A stretch of 64,000 nucleotides of DNA from Paralithodes platypus (GCA_032716605.1 CM064519.1:15467166-15531165); one strand, 5' to 3'. Shown: positions 32,868-44,957, counted from the stretch's first letter. Program-made: numbers and translations. Notes: a model not told the origin generated them from the letters alone.

Positions 32868-33160
<293 letters not shown>

Positions 33161-33211
33161 AGAATAACCATAATAACAACATCAACAAACCTAGACGAAC
33201 CACTGATAAAG

Positions 33212-33581
33212 TTGAAGGGGGAATGGGCCGGTTTTCTGGACCACTTTCTCCCTTATATTTAGCCCCATTAGTTTTCAGATGATAAGATGTTTGCCTCATT
33301 AGTTAGTCGATTTTAGGACCTTTCGCCCCATTTCTTCGTCAATATTTAGACCTTTCGTGCTATTTAGGTGTCGATTTTTTCCCTGGCGAACGATAGTGAG
33401 CCTGTAATGTTGTTAGAACCGGCCTTTGGCCAGTACATTTTTCTACCGAAAAATATACAAATTAATCTAGAAGGGGGATCTAATGGATGTTTTTTCTAAT
33501 TTGATGGAGGTCTAGGGAGGAAACTAGAAAAATAATAAATACATGCAAAAATCGCCCAAAAAGTGAACCATCCCCCCTTAA
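33212..33581 (+). mobile_element. Family A element
   Basis: TTGAAGGGGGAATGGGCC (left TTAA mutated) to CATCCCCCCTTAA. Core CTGGCGAACGATAGTGAGCC, as in the 12.2 kb copy. Confidence 0.82.
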
Positions 33582-33677
33582 CCCATATAATCTGTCCTTT
33601 ATTATACTCTATTTATTAAAAGTGAACCATCCCCCCTTAACCCATATAATCTGTCCTTTATTATACTCTATTTATTT
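33559..33677. repeat. 59-bp tandem duplication spanning an element end
   Basis: AAAAGTGAACCATCCCCCCT + TAACCCATATAATCTGTCC.. occurs twice, 59 bp apart. The unit contains the last ~23 bp of the family A element plus ~36 bp of flanking DNA, so the duplication is younger than the insertion. Confidence 0.9.
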
Positions 33678-33894
33678 TAATCTGACGATCAATTGAATCC
33701 CTTAGCAGTTATTTTCTCGACACCTAATGGGAAAATATGGAACTAATGTCTCTGCATCATAATAAGACCAAGTTTATATAATTAGCACCATATATCACTC
33801 TAAAATCTTCAATATCACTGAGAAATCTTGATAGGAACTTTGCAATTTACCGTCAGTTGAACAGAAACATACTATAATAACCTTTTCCTGTCTC

Positions 33895-34128
33895 TCTACA
33901 ATTGGCCACTTGCGAGTTTCGTTCTATAAGGAAGTTGGAGGTGTAGACATCGCTATTTAGCAGAATTACCAGTTAAATACGGTTGTAATTCATTTATATA
34001 TACATAAAATCCAATTCAACCTACTCTTTAGCCTCAGAAACCTACGTTATTATGGCATTTCTGTTTACTATCGATGTCTACAGCTTCAACTTCCTTATAG
34101 CCTGAAACTCGCAAGTAGTCAATTGGCT
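33895..34128. mobile_element. Foldback element with ~58-bp arms
   Basis: TTGGCCACTTGCGAGTTTCG..CTATAAGGAAGTTG..GTGTAGACATCG on the left pairs with CGATGTCTACAGC..CAACTTCCTTATAG..GAAACTCGCAAGT on the right around ~115 bp of AT-rich DNA. Single copy in this window; superfamily unknown. Confidence 0.75.
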
Positions 34129-34204
34129 CCAGCAACCCATTTCATAATATATATCCCACTACCCACAAGTAAAACTATTAATAATTACACATAGAAAACA
34201 AATC

Positions 34205-34790
34205 TCTCTCTCTCCTGCCAATAGATTCAGTGAGCCCCAGAGCCCATCACGATCTAAACACTCTCAAGGCTGCTTAAATACACACATACAGACACACATA
34301 CAAACACACACATATACATACGCACACAAACACACTTTCTATCTATATATGTCTCTCTCTCTCTATTTATCTATCTGTATTTCTCTCCTGCCAAGACTCA
34401 GTGATCACAGAGTCCCCCAGGGCCTAGCACGCCACAAACACCTCAAGGCTGCTTCAAAATACACATATACACACTCTCTCTCTCTCTATCACTCACACTT
34501 ATACTTTCTCTCTCTCTCTCTCTCTCACCAGTAGCCACCCAGTGCTCACCAAGTCCCCCGCCACCCTGCACGCCTCAAACTCCTCTCAAGGTCACTGTAA
34601 CACTTTTTTTTTTTTTTTTTATATAAACAAAAAAAAAGTCCAACCCCTTTCCCATTCTTAAGCTGTAACACACACACACACACACTGACTCTCACTCTCT
34701 CCCACCAATAGTCACCCAGTGCTCACCAAATCCCCCACCGCCCTTAACGCCCCAAACTCCCCTCAAGGCCGCTTTAAAAGAAGATTTCTG
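34205..34790. repeat. Degenerate ~150-bp tandem repeat, 4 copies
   Basis: The phrase CC(A)GTGCTCACCAAGTCCCCC..CACGCC.CAAAC.CCTCAAGGCTGCTT recurs at ~34220, 34395, 34540 and 34715, each time with CTCTCT or ACACAC runs between copies. Confidence 0.75.
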
Positions 34791-34844
34791 GTGCGGGTTT
34801 GCCATCAGCCGCCCTCCGTGACTTGACTTCCACCCGCACTCCCT

Positions 34845-35350
34845 TACTGGGGGAGGTGGGTGGGGGCTCGGGGAGGTGGGTGGGGTGGGGGAGGTGGGTG
34901 GAGTGCTGGGGGACGAGGGTGGAGGGGGGGAGGGGGGTTGGAAGAAGGGGGTTGGGTTGAGGTATACAATAAAGTAGACGTGCCGTTTTGCCCAAAATCA
35001 AAACTGCATACCCAACTCTGCGATGGGTCACCATCATCACTATTAGTCACTATCACCATTACCATCATCATCACTGCTACTGTCATCATCACTACTACTG
35101 TCATCATCAATACAACTTTCACCATCAACACTACTACTCACCATCATCACTACTACTCACCATCATCACTAATACTGTCACCATCGTCACTACCATTATC
35201 ACTACTGTCATCATTATCACTAAAACTATCACTATCATCATTACTTTTATCACCAGCATCTTTACGGGGGGGGGGGGGGGGGGCATTTTTTACCTAAAAT
35301 CATAACTATCTCCAGTAACCATCACCAACATCACCAATACTTTCACCATC
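34845..35350. repeat. GGTGGG-rich and CATCAT-rich low-complexity blocks
   Basis: 34845-34960 is GGGGAGGTGGGT-type. 35030-35250 is a degenerate CAC/TAC/CATCA trinucleotide-like repeat. A G18 run follows at 35264. Gly/Trp or His/Thr open frames here are artefacts. Confidence 0.85.
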
Positions 35351-35549
35351 ACCTCTACTTCTAATACCATATTTGATGTAAAACCATAACTATTGTACAC
35401 ATTCAAAAAAACTGTTTTAACTGACCGTCGCATTCACGCACCGAATGTTCGTGTGAAGTATGGTAAAAATCCGTCGACCGGTCTAGGTCCTAGGAGAAGT
35501 ATTCGGACAGACAGACGGACAGAAAGTTCGGCCAGCATGGTACCACTAT

Positions 35550-35790
35550 AAGGGGGGGGGGGGGGGGGGGGGGGAAAGATGGGGGGGGGGGGGGGGTCGG
35601 GTGTGGTCCTGTAAGAGGGGGATTGGGTTGGGGTATACAATCACATATAATATACACCCACACTTGCTTCCTGGGAGAGGTGGGTGGTGGCTGGGGGAGT
35701 GTGGGTGTAGGGCTGAGGGAGGTGGTTGGAGAGGTGGTAGGGTGGGGTGCTGGGGGGTTACTTGGAGTGAGGTTATCGGGTGGAAAGAGA
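35550..35790. repeat. Poly-G runs and GGTGG-rich block
   Basis: Two G runs of over 14 bases at 35552-35597, then GGGAGAGGTGGGTGGTGG-type repeats resembling 34845-34960. Confidence 0.85.
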
Positions 35791-35893
35791 GTGAGCTATG
35801 TTATGCCTGAGACACCCTATGCAAGTGAGACTTATGAGTAAAAGAGAAGAGGCCTGTGAGTATGATTATGTGTGTATTAGGGAGATCCTTGTT

Positions 35894-35895
<2 letters not shown>

Positions 35896-35964
<69 letters not shown>
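35896..35964. repeat. (TG)n microsatellite
   Basis: About 34 TG units. Confidence 0.98.
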
Positions 35965-35967
<3 letters not shown>

Positions 35968-36255
35968 ACAATGGTTAGTTTAGATATACTCCCCCTGTAT
36001 ATCATTCTCTCACCCTAGCTCACCTCCGTCTTCTGGCCCTGAGGTAATCCCTTCTTCTCATTCCTTCAGTGTGAATGACTATAAGAGTGTGTGTGGGTGT
36101 GTGTGTGCGTGTAAAATAGAGGACTGTTTGCATATATATAAACCTAAGAGTGTATGTACTGTATTGTCTGTACAGTATGTGTGTATGTACATATACAGTC
36201 ATTTAATGATAATATATTTTCAAGCCTGGAACTGAATTAATGAGCCTCCGAAAAT

Positions 36256-36478
36256 CACTTTAATATAGTCTATTCGCTGTAAGTAGGCGAGAAATCATGA
36301 CCTCTAACCTCTGTAACTCAAAAACGACTAGAGTAATCGAGCTAATATGTCTACCATTTGGGAAGAGCCAATCAAGGAATAGATGTGGAAATTTACAAAC
36401 AATTTGCTCTAGCCTTTTTTGAGTTAGAGAGGATAGAGGTCATGATTTCTCGCCTACTTACAGCGTATAGACTATAGT
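36256..36478. mobile_element. Family D foldback element
   Basis: ATATAGTCTATTCGCTGTAAG to CTTACAGCGTATAGACTATAG. The arms pair through AAATCATGACCTCTAACC / GAGGTCATGATTTCTCGCC, with CTCAAAAACGACTAGAG on the left and TTGCTCTAGCC on the right. Confidence 0.82.
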
Positions 36479-36591
36479 AAAGAATTAATAAGGAGACACA
36501 AATTAGCTCGAGACACCTTCTGAAATGTATGTGTCAGAATGTATGACCGCGACTGTACGTGTGTGAGTGAGGAAAGTGTATGTAAGAGGTA

Positions 36592-36726
<135 letters not shown>

Positions 36727-37700
36727 CCTACGCAGATGGATAGACAACACAGATCTACCTAGTTAGTACACAGATACACAGACCAATGGGTTCAAGCAAG
36801 GTGATCCGGACCTAACATTTTAAACAATTCATTCCCTTATACTCTAACAGTAGTTGAAAAAGGATAGCAATGCAAAAGTATTTCTCCCCACCTTCCATTC
36901 CCTTCGGCAATAAGTAAGCCGTATAAATTAGTTTGAAGAATATGCATGTATGTCTGGCAATGCATGAAGAAAGTTACATAGGAGAGTGAGAGGGCTACTA
37001 TGAAGGTTATCCCGGGTTGGAGTGACAAATAGAATACTATTGCTAGTGTTTATCTTACACAGGCACAGATAGAAAGACAGCTCAACATGGAAAAATAGAG
37101 TTGAGAAATACAGAGTTAGATGTGGATTGTGTTCTTTTATTTCATAAATTTTATTTTAGTATATAAGCGTTATTTCCACATAACGATTTTGATAAGTTAT
37201 TTTACCTGTATCTTGTATCCTCCCAGTTTTGGTTTGTTTAGTTTGCAAGTTTTACATTTTAATACACATAGGCCTACACAGATAGAAAGACAGGTCGACA
37301 TGGAAAAATAGAGTCAGAGAAATACATAGCTAGATATATAACCCGACAGGCACAGAAATGTTGAGATAGTAATTAATCCAATCAGTAAGAGACACACCTG
37401 GCGACCACAATACAGGTGAGGCAGAAGGTCAAAGGGGGCATGAGGCTGCAGGCTGGTGGTGGCAGTGTGTGGGGAAGGACAGAGGTGAAATTGAAACAAA
37501 TTAACATAAGATACACCGACCATACAGACATTACGAGCCAAGCGAAGTTTGTAAAAAAATAATGGTAATAGTTATATATTTTACTTGAGTGAAGAAGACC
37601 AGATTTGTATAGCACACAGTTGCTTTGCTAATGCATCATAGAACTAAAGTATTACCTTACATCGATAGGAAAATGGCCTCGATTTCACTATGCTACACAC

Positions 37701-37704
<4 letters not shown>
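36727..37704. other. Mostly featureless; one short direct repeat
   Basis: CACAGATAGAAAGACAG.TC.ACATGGAAAAATAGAGT occurs at 37063 and 37274. No gene recognised. Confidence 0.5.

Positions 37705-37770
<66 letters not shown>
37704..37770. repeat. (GA)n microsatellite
   Basis: About 33 GA units. Confidence 0.98.
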
Positions 37771-37835
37771 CTAGTGGTAGAAGGAACATGGGAGAAAATG
37801 GACATATACAGTATAATATATATCATATTAACTGT

Positions 37836-37980
37836 TAACTGTCTACGTGGTGCGATGCATAAGGTGTTGATTTTCGGTGTGAGCATCCTGGATTCGAATC
37901 CACGGACTGCCACATGTGTTTGTAAATTTCATTAATCGATTTTAGGAGTATAGTTGGTTGTTGGAAGGAACATAATAATT
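37836..37980 (+). mobile_element. tRNA-like SINE (type S3), best copy
   Basis: CTGTCTACGTGGTGCGATGC (A-box region), GTGTGAGCATCCTGG, B box GGATTCGAATCC, GGACTGCCACATGTG, then tail ATTAATCGATTTTAGGAG and TAGTTGGTTGTTGGA. The same ~140-bp unit is found at 20.9 kb and 49.26 kb. Confidence 0.75.
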
Positions 37981-37998
37981 TACAGTATATTATATATA

Positions 37999-38031
37999 CT
38001 GTGTATATATGTATATATATATATATATACC

Positions 38032-38065
<34 letters not shown>
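37999..38065. repeat. (TA)n microsatellite with CCGG break
   Basis: TA tract with a central ACCGGT. Confidence 0.95.
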
Positions 38066-38349
38066 GCAGTGAGTCAAAAGGAAGACTAAACCAAGTGCCC
38101 CCTCCAGCCCAGTTTTCTTTGTTCTTTGTCCCCATTCACCCTATTCACTTTGGCTACAACATTTACACCCAACCTAGTCCCACGCAAATGTGGTAGAATT
38201 GATTTAATTTAATTCTCGCCCAGCCAAGCACGAAACCTATTGTTATTAAGTAATACAACCCAAGTTGCGTGGGAATAGTTATAATATCCCTGTATGGTAC
38301 TCTGGAACAAGGGTCCTATGACTTGTGTATGAAATGAAATACTTTGTAC

Positions 38350-38410
38350 AAGTAGAATTAAAGCATAAACTCTCGTCCTGACTGTTCGTGGTTCGAGTCC
38401 CGACTGAGAG
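38350..38410 (+). mobile_element. Possible tRNA-like SINE fragment
   Basis: B-box GTGGTTCGAGTCCCGACTG preceded by AAGCATAAACTCTCGTCC. No A box or cloverleaf can be completed. Confidence 0.35.
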
Positions 38411-38432
38411 TAAATACACACACACACACACA

Positions 38433-38435
<3 letters not shown>

Positions 38436-38502
<67 letters not shown>
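38436..38502. repeat. (TA)n microsatellite
   Basis: Follows a CA run at 38415-38434; about 33 TA units. Confidence 0.97.
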
Positions 38503-38503
<1 letters not shown>

Positions 38504-39424
38504 CTATATTCATTGAGAGAGAAGTGAGTAAAGAGTGAGGGGACGCAAGGCCGGAAAGAAGGAAGACAGGAAGGCTGTGGGAGGGAGGGCAGGAGGTGAG
38601 AGATAAGGCGGTGAGGGGAGCTGGACCAGAAACACTGTGAGGGGCATGGCCAGGGGACACACCACCAGGGGACACACCACCAGGGGCACGCTAAGGAAGG
38701 AAAGGCCAGAGAAGCAAGAAATACATAATAAGCCCTCTGGCTGTATAATGCCTCTTTGCAGTAGATTATATAAATACTCTTATACATCATTAAACATGAC
38801 TAAAATAGGTAAATTAATAGGAATTGTTAACCTTGAAAAAAAAAAAAAACGCGCACACACACACACATGTAGGTTAGGTTAGTTTCTTTTGGTTGGTAAT
38901 CAACTAGAACCTGTGAATCAGTGAGATAGAACACTATACATGCATCCCCTGTATGTCATAAGCCATAACTAAAATGAACATCATGGTTTCTCAAAAGCGA
39001 GTCAAAGCCAGCTGGTTGTGGCAGGGTCTAGACGCCCATCCCTGTGAAATCTACCTCCACAAGTAAGCTTAAAAATGAGAGAAGAGGCCACATAATCCAA
39101 CACGATTCCGTCACAGGTTTGCTGAAGTTTAATAGTGTATTGTCCAGACATCTTAGTTTCAACTTTGCCCAATACTCCATATGCTAAGTGCTGTGCAAAT
39201 ATTGTGAGGCCTTTCCACTCTGAAGAACTTACATGAACGCATGTGAAACACGACTCAAAGACCTAGAATATATGGATTTTACCACTTTAAGACTTATCAA
39301 ATTGGAGTTTCCTAACCCCCTTCCATCTGAAGCACTACTAGAGTACTAGGGCGTTGCGACCAGTGCCACACTTCAAATAAACTCATTCCCCTGAGTAACT
39401 TCAAAGCAGTTACTGGCACTGGTA
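38503..39424. other. No recognisable gene
   Basis: 38520-38700 is purine-rich with two copies of GGGGACACACCACCA. The rest is unique-looking. Confidence 0.5.
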
Positions 39425-39642
39425 ACTATAGTCCGTTCATCTAGGTTGGGCAGAAATCGTAACCCCTAACCTCTCTTAACCAAAAAAGGACTAGAATAAT
39501 CGAAATAATATTAATACCAAATAGGAAGACTTAGCAATGGAATATGTGTATAAATTGACAGCTCATTTGCTCAAGCCATTTTTGAGCTACAGAGGTTAGA
39601 GGTTACGATTTCTGCCCAGCCTAGAATGAACGGACTATAGTT
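39425..39642. mobile_element. Family D foldback element, near consensus
   Basis: ACTATAGTCCGTTCATCTAGG to CCTAGAATGAACGGACTATAGT. GGGCAGAAATCGTAACC pairs with GGTTACGATTTCTGCCC. 218 bp, no ORF. Confidence 0.88.
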
Positions 39643-39837
39643 ATGAAGCAAGTGTTGGTTCACAAGGTTCTGATACCAGGTGTTGATGAATGCTAGGTTG
39701 TTTGCTACTAACTTCACATTTTTGATACTTCACTAAATCTGCATCTTAAAACGACAAAAATTTCAAAATTTTATCCCATTTGGATTGATTTCCAGAAGAT
39801 TATTATAGCCAAATCTTAGTATAAATAACACTATTAT

Positions 39838-39985
39838 CTTCGCCAAACAATGTTTGTGGAAATAATGTGATCGTCACTATCTGCCTGTTTGGCTGTAAGT
39901 AAGCATGATTTTTCTTAAAACTAATAAGATGGATTTACATGAAACTTTATCAGTACCTTCATTTGGTACCAGAACAAAATCCCCC
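39838..39985. mobile_element. Second copy of the metazoan-wide repeat seen at 20.1 kb
   Basis: TCTTCGCCAAACAATGTTTG, CTGCCTGTTTGGCTGTAAG, AACTAATAAGATGGATTTAC, ATGAAACTTTATCAG, ATTTGGTACCAGAAC follow the same order of motifs as 20115-20270 but are diverged. Confidence 0.4.
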
Positions 39986-40078
39986 CCCCTCGACCTCCGA
40001 TAAATGCTCCCCCCCCCCCCCCTCCCCCTAAAAAAAAAAAAAATGCTTTAGATAATTAAATGCAACTAATATTTCATT

Positions 40079-40285
40079 AACTATTTAACACCCTTACATA
40101 AGATGGCGCTATTAAAATTTGACTCTGGTTATCATTAGACAACATTAATCAGCTATGGAAAGACCTGGGGAGGAATATGATTAACAAAGATTGTATAACA
40201 CCCGTGATTCCTAGATCCTTCTAAATTTGAATAAACACGCCGAAAGTTAGCCAACAATATATGAAGAATGACTACACCGCATTTG
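40079..40285. mobile_element. Family C element, old copy
   Basis: TTTAACACCCTTACATAAGATGGCG, TTATCATTAGACAACATTAATCAGC, then TAAATTTGAATAAACACGCCG..AGTTAGCC. The order matches family C but with many substitutions. Confidence 0.45.
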
Positions 40286-40539
40286 GGGGTTGAATATAAA
40301 ATGTCTGTCGATATTATGAACAAAATTAAAATTTATATAAATATAACAGTTTGTGGTCGCGTGCCAACGGGATATTAAAGAAAACGAGCTTCAGGAAAAC
40401 AAAATTCAACTCCAACTTTAGGCATTAACTCGCGTCTTGTTAAATTGAGTTCATAATTTCCTAAAGATTTTCGATCAGTGCAAGACTAATGACGCTTTGT
40501 TATACGGTAGTTTATAGCGAATATACACGGGGTTAACAC

Positions 40540-40760
40540 GCGCTCTCTCTCTCTCTCTCTCTCAGAGCCTTCACCTTTGCTATCCTTTCCTTCCACTTTC
40601 TCTTAGGGTTGTTATCTCTATTAGGAATAAGTCCTGGCCCCCTCGCCGAGATCGTAAGATATGTGTGGCCAGTGTATCTATGTAAATATATGTAAATATA
40701 TATATATATCTCCCTCCCTTGCACGCACACCCTCCCCCTCTCTCTCTCTGTGTGAAGGAA
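40540..40760. other. CT-rich and TA-rich low-complexity stretch
   Basis: CT runs at 40542-40562 and 40736-40750 and a short TA run. The minus-strand open frame over it shows no domain. Confidence 0.5.
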
Positions 40761-41478
40761 AGGGGGGGGGGGGAATACGAGATACACCGAAAATGAAGTA
40801 GAGGAAAAGAGTGAAGAAAGAATACCGGTATTACTGATAATAATAATATACAATACTTAAGAAAGTGTAGTAATAGGGGAAACGAAAATAATTATTATGA
40901 ATGACATGGTATACCAAGAATGTGATAGATAGAAATACATTAAGATAGACTGAGACACAGACGCATTGTACTTTATAGATACTGTAGATAGATAAATGGA
41001 CAAACAGACAGCAAGATAGATAGACAGGCTAATACATTATTATATATATAATTGCAATAAAACAATAGAGACAATGGGAGTAATCTAAAACCACTATGGG
41101 GGAAACACTTGAGACAATAAGTATATTCCCTTACTAATGGTGATGAAATAACCTACAGCCAACCATATAGATAAATAGATAGATAGATAAATAGATAGAT
41201 AGAAAGACAGATGGATAGATATATTGATCGATAAATAGATAAGATAAATATAGATATAGATAGATAGATAGATAGACACAAACAGACAGACAGATATATA
41301 GATATAGATAGATAGGTATACCGGTACATAAAGATAGATAAATAGATAGACAGGTAGGTAGGAAGACAAATAGGAAAACAGACTGAATATACAGACAGGC
41401 ATCTTAACATCCAGACACATGACAAACACAGACACATGGATAGTTAGATAGAAAAACAAACAAACAAATATACAGAAA

Positions 41479-41483
<5 letters not shown>

Positions 41484-41543
<60 letters not shown>
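41484..41543. repeat. (TA)n microsatellite
   Basis: Thirty TA units. Confidence 0.97.
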
Positions 41544-41547
<4 letters not shown>

Positions 41548-41657
41548 TGAAACAATGGACACAATAGAAGTAATGTACTACTACAATAAGAGAGGGAGGG
41601 AGGGGGGGAGGGGGACAAGTAAAAAAGTATTTTCCCTACTAATGGGGGTCGAATAAC

Positions 41658-41694
41658 CCAGCACCCACACACTAACTAGTGTGTGGGTGCTGGA
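41658..41694. other. Perfect hairpin, 17-bp stem
   Basis: CCAGCACCCACACACTA pairs with TAGTGTGTGGGTGCTGG around a 3-base loop. It lies inside a unit of the GATA-linked repeat; the other units lack it. Confidence 0.8.
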
Positions 41695-42036
41695 ATAACC
41701 TACAACACGCTATTGAACGAGTGAGTGTGATTCAGTGACTAGTTGATTAAGTGAGTAAGTGGGTGAGAGAATAAGTGAGTGAGTGGTTGATTGATGGATT
41801 AATTGAGTGAGTAAGTAGTTGTTGATTAAGCGAGTGAGTGATTCAAAGATTAATTGATTGACTGATATTGATTTATTGGTAGACAGATTGATAGATAGGA
41901 TGACAGACTTATAATCATATATATTATTGCTATAGAACCTTTCACACAATAGGAGTAATGTGACACTATAACGGGTAGAATGGGGACAAAAACTATATTC
42001 TCCCACTAATGATCACCAGAGAGGCTACACACAGAT

Positions 42037-42062
42037 GGATCTCTCTCTCTCTCTCTCTCTCT

Positions 42063-42128
<66 letters not shown>
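42037..42128. repeat. CT then TA compound microsatellite
   Basis: CT run 42037-42065, TA run 42068-42128. Confidence 0.97.
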
Positions 42129-42129
<1 letters not shown>

Positions 42130-42307
42130 TGATGGTGAATTGTTATTTCGCCATCTTGATTTTGTAGCTAAATATGTTGCAATTAGGAAAACTTGGCAAT
42201 AATGACACTGAGCCATAGCAGTATCATATTTGTCAATTAAGAATCAATAAATCAGATGTTAATGGATTCAATTTACCATCAGCTGGGAATAAACAGACAA
42301 TAACCTT

Positions 42308-42384
<77 letters not shown>
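42308..42384. repeat. (GA)n microsatellite
   Basis: About 38 GA units. Confidence 0.98.
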
Positions 42385-42388
<4 letters not shown>

Positions 42389-42496
42389 GTGAGGCCAGAG
42401 GGACTGATAAATAAGGCGTGTGAGAAAAATGATGATGGTCAGAAACTTCGTGAGGGGGGTTGGTGAGAAGTGGAGATGGCCTCTTACTTTTTCAAC

Positions 42497-43236
42497 TATA
42501 GTCCGTTCATTCTAGGTTGGGCAGAAATAGTAACCTCTAACCTCTGTAACTCAAAAAGGGTGCCCAACCCCGAAAGGGGTTGAAATAGGGGAGCTATCCC
42601 CCCGCCAAAGGCGGCTTTCTAGGGCCTTTCCTAGCTGATGCCGAGAGGATTGGGTTCTAGTCATGTGGTGATGGGCTGGTCTATCAGAGTGAGAGCTAAG
42701 CAATCTCTGCCATACCCATAGCTTACTCTGACTGTTCCTTTTACTTATATATTTTCTAGATCTCAAGTGACGGCGTCTCTTCCGTGGATTGACCTCCCAA
42801 TTTACCAAGATTGGAAGTCAAAGCGTCACATTTTTCCTTTGCCCCTCAACTTTCTCTTCATAATTGCTGAGGGGCACAGGGCCCTGGGTGGGGCTTTGGT
42901 TTCCCGGGCGTTTCCGCACCCTCCTCAGCTCCCCGCCATGGAGTGGCTTCGGTCACCCAGGCTTTATTGTGGTCGGCAGGGAGGGTTCTGTGGGGGCGCT
43001 CGGTTATGGCCTTGGCTTTGCTCGGGGCCTTGGGGCTGTTCGGCCAGGCAGCTTGGGGAACAACAACAACAACTCAAAAAGGGCTAGAGCACATGAATCG
43101 TCAATGTATACACATATTCCCTAGCCAAGTCTTTCTATTTGGTAGAAATATTAGCTCGATTACTCTAGTCCTTTTTGAGTTATGAGAGGTTAGGGGTTAC
43201 GATTTCTGCCCAACCTAGAATGAATTGACTATAGAG
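42497..43236. mobile_element. Family D foldback element split by a retroposon
   Basis: Left part ACTATAGTCCGTTCATTCTAGG..CTCTGTAACTCAAAAAGGG (42497-42560). Right part resumes at 43071 and ends TAGAATGAATTGACTATAG. Without the 523-bp insert the element is the usual ~217 bp. Confidence 0.88.
42561..43070 (+). mobile_element. GC-rich retroposon with (AAC)n tail and 13-bp target duplication
   Basis: Flanked by the exact 13-bp direct repeat AACTCAAAAAGGG (42548-42560 and 43071-43083). It ends in CAACAACAACAAC, a simple-repeat tail as in SINEs or LINE 3' ends. Its head has a CCCCGAAAGGGG hairpin. The ~80-110-codon open frames in its right half (GC-rich, Trp/Gly/Ala-rich) show no domain I know. It is probably a SINE or a 5'-truncated LINE. 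Confidence 0.8.
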
Positions 43237-43306
43237 GACACTTTTTTTCAGACTAACGTTGGATCATTTGATTGAGAGTAGGAAAGACGTCTCTTAGTCA
43301 AGAAGC

Positions 43307-43520
43307 TTAACCAATTCTTTACCGGCAACGACATTTCTATTATATTCTGGTAACTATTTGGCGATTTTATTCAGCTTCGAAAGGACGCATATCAATTAAA
43401 AGGATACAGACTATCTCAATTAATACCATTGGCTACCATATATCTTTTCAAAGCTACATGAAATCGTCTAAATGTAGCTGAAATCTAATAAAAGAGATGT
43501 CACCGGTACTGTAAGAGTTA
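43307..43520. mobile_element. Family C TTAA foldback element
   Basis: TTAACCAATTCTTTACCGGCAACG to GATGTCACCGGTACTGTAAGAGTTAA. Confidence 0.8.
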
Positions 43521-43541
43521 ATACTTTCGACAATATGACGC

Positions 43542-43544
<3 letters not shown>

Positions 43545-43621
<77 letters not shown>
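43545..43621. repeat. (TA)n microsatellite
   Basis: About 38 TA units. Confidence 0.98.
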
Positions 43622-43624
<3 letters not shown>

Positions 43625-44035
43625 TTCTGGCTATCAATGATCACTATAATTTGGAGTCGGTTGACCAGACTTAAACGGGAGACAGGTATTGAACTGGTAA
43701 CAGGAATTACAATGAAGACAAGATTTTAAGGAGTGACATGACTTGAAGGGAGATATAATATAACACTGAAGGGGGCAAACTAGAATCTGACACTAGAATG
43801 AACGGGAGATGGAAATTGAAGGAGAGAACATTTACATATTAGAAAGGACCTGAGAGTAAAACGGACGGAGCTTTAGTATTGCTTGAAGTAACATCGTAAG
43901 TCCAGATTAGTTTCACATTTGGAATAGGATATTCAAAGCAATTACGAAGAAGACTGTCATATCTTGAAAGCCAACGTAGAAAATATCATATATTTTTATT
44001 AATTTCACTAAAACACCAAACACCTCCCAAAGAAA

Positions 44036-44130
44036 TTAATGACGGTAAGCATGTGATCCACCGGGATTGGAACCTGGGTTACCACATACAGATTTTAAAC
44101 ACTCTAACCATTACACCATAAAGGCAGTTC
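44036..44130 (-). mobile_element. tRNA-like SINE head
   Basis: Minus strand: TTATGGTGTAATGGTTAGAG (A box), then CCCAGGTTCCAATCCCGG (B box) about 30 bases on. The acceptor ends do not pair, so a functional tRNA is unlikely. Confidence 0.55.
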
Positions 44131-44834
44131 CAGGAATACATCTAGTATGTCAAATTTTGCATAATAGTCAATTTACATATCAGAGACTGGACAAAGCTTG
44201 TGAGAAGGGAGTTATGTCCACTACAATCAAGCTCTATCCTCATCATGGTGTGTTCTTCTCATAACCAAAGACCTTACAGACAGACTGGCATGTAGGCTGA
44301 ATGGTGATACATACAGACAGTCAGACACACCAATATATATATATATATATCGATAGACAATTTGACGAGCGTTGTAGTAATCAATGGAAACAATTGAGTA
44401 ATCAAATATCACATTGGGAAGGAGATATGGACAGAAAGTATATTAATCCTTCTTTATGACTCAACAGAAAACGTATAATAACAGACAGACACACAGACAG
44501 ATCAGGTAGATAGATATACCTTCGCTACGAGAAGGTGGAAACAATAGGAGTAATCTAACACCATCATCAGGATGAGATGTGGACAATAGAGTACCTTATA
44601 CCTCACTAATAATGACCACAGAGTACACACACACACACACACAAAAACACGGAAAGATAGATAGCTAGATAGATAGATCGATAATCTGCTGAACTAATTA
44701 CCTTTGCCAGTGGGTATAGTGCAGGCTAATTTCACTTCATAATCTGAAAAATAAAAATGCTTCTGTTAAAGTCTGTAATTATAAAGTCCTCATCTGTTAT
44801 AAAGGCGTTACCACAGCAGCAACGAAGAGACTTT

Positions 44835-44839
<5 letters not shown>

Positions 44840-44891
<52 letters not shown>

Positions 44892-44902
44892 ACGGTGTAT
44901 AT

Positions 44903-44936
<34 letters not shown>

Positions 44937-44957
44937 ATATACTGTATATATATATGG

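Larger units (their letters stand above)
40925..44650. repeat. GATA-linked long-period repeat, at least five units
   Basis: A ~110-bp phrase (ACAATAGGAGTAATCTAACACC..GGGGACAA..AGTATATTCCCTTACTAATG..GA..ACC) recurs at ~41055, 41550, 41940, 44380 and 44530. It is each time joined to GATAGATA / ACAGACAGA tracts (41160-41480, 44490-44515, 44655-44690) or to a TA tract. Family D and C elements have inserted into the region. Confidence 0.6.

Noticed and set aside
34774..35305. Open frames rich in Pro/His or Gly/Trp
   Set aside because: Translations of GGTGGG and CATCA repeats with poly-G runs.
37960..38890. TTAGG-like strings suggesting interstitial telomere repeats
   Set aside because: Only one or two GGTTAGGTTAG occurrences (also near 27970); too few to call.
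41094..41672. 192-codon minus-strand frame rich in Tyr/Leu/Ile/Ser
   Set aside because: Arises from GATA and TA repeats; no domain.
42767..43185. Three overlapping 80-106-codon frames in the GC-rich retroposon
   Set aside because: Overlapping frames in GC-rich DNA without similarity to known domains; probably not protein-coding, though a decayed LINE end cannot be excluded.
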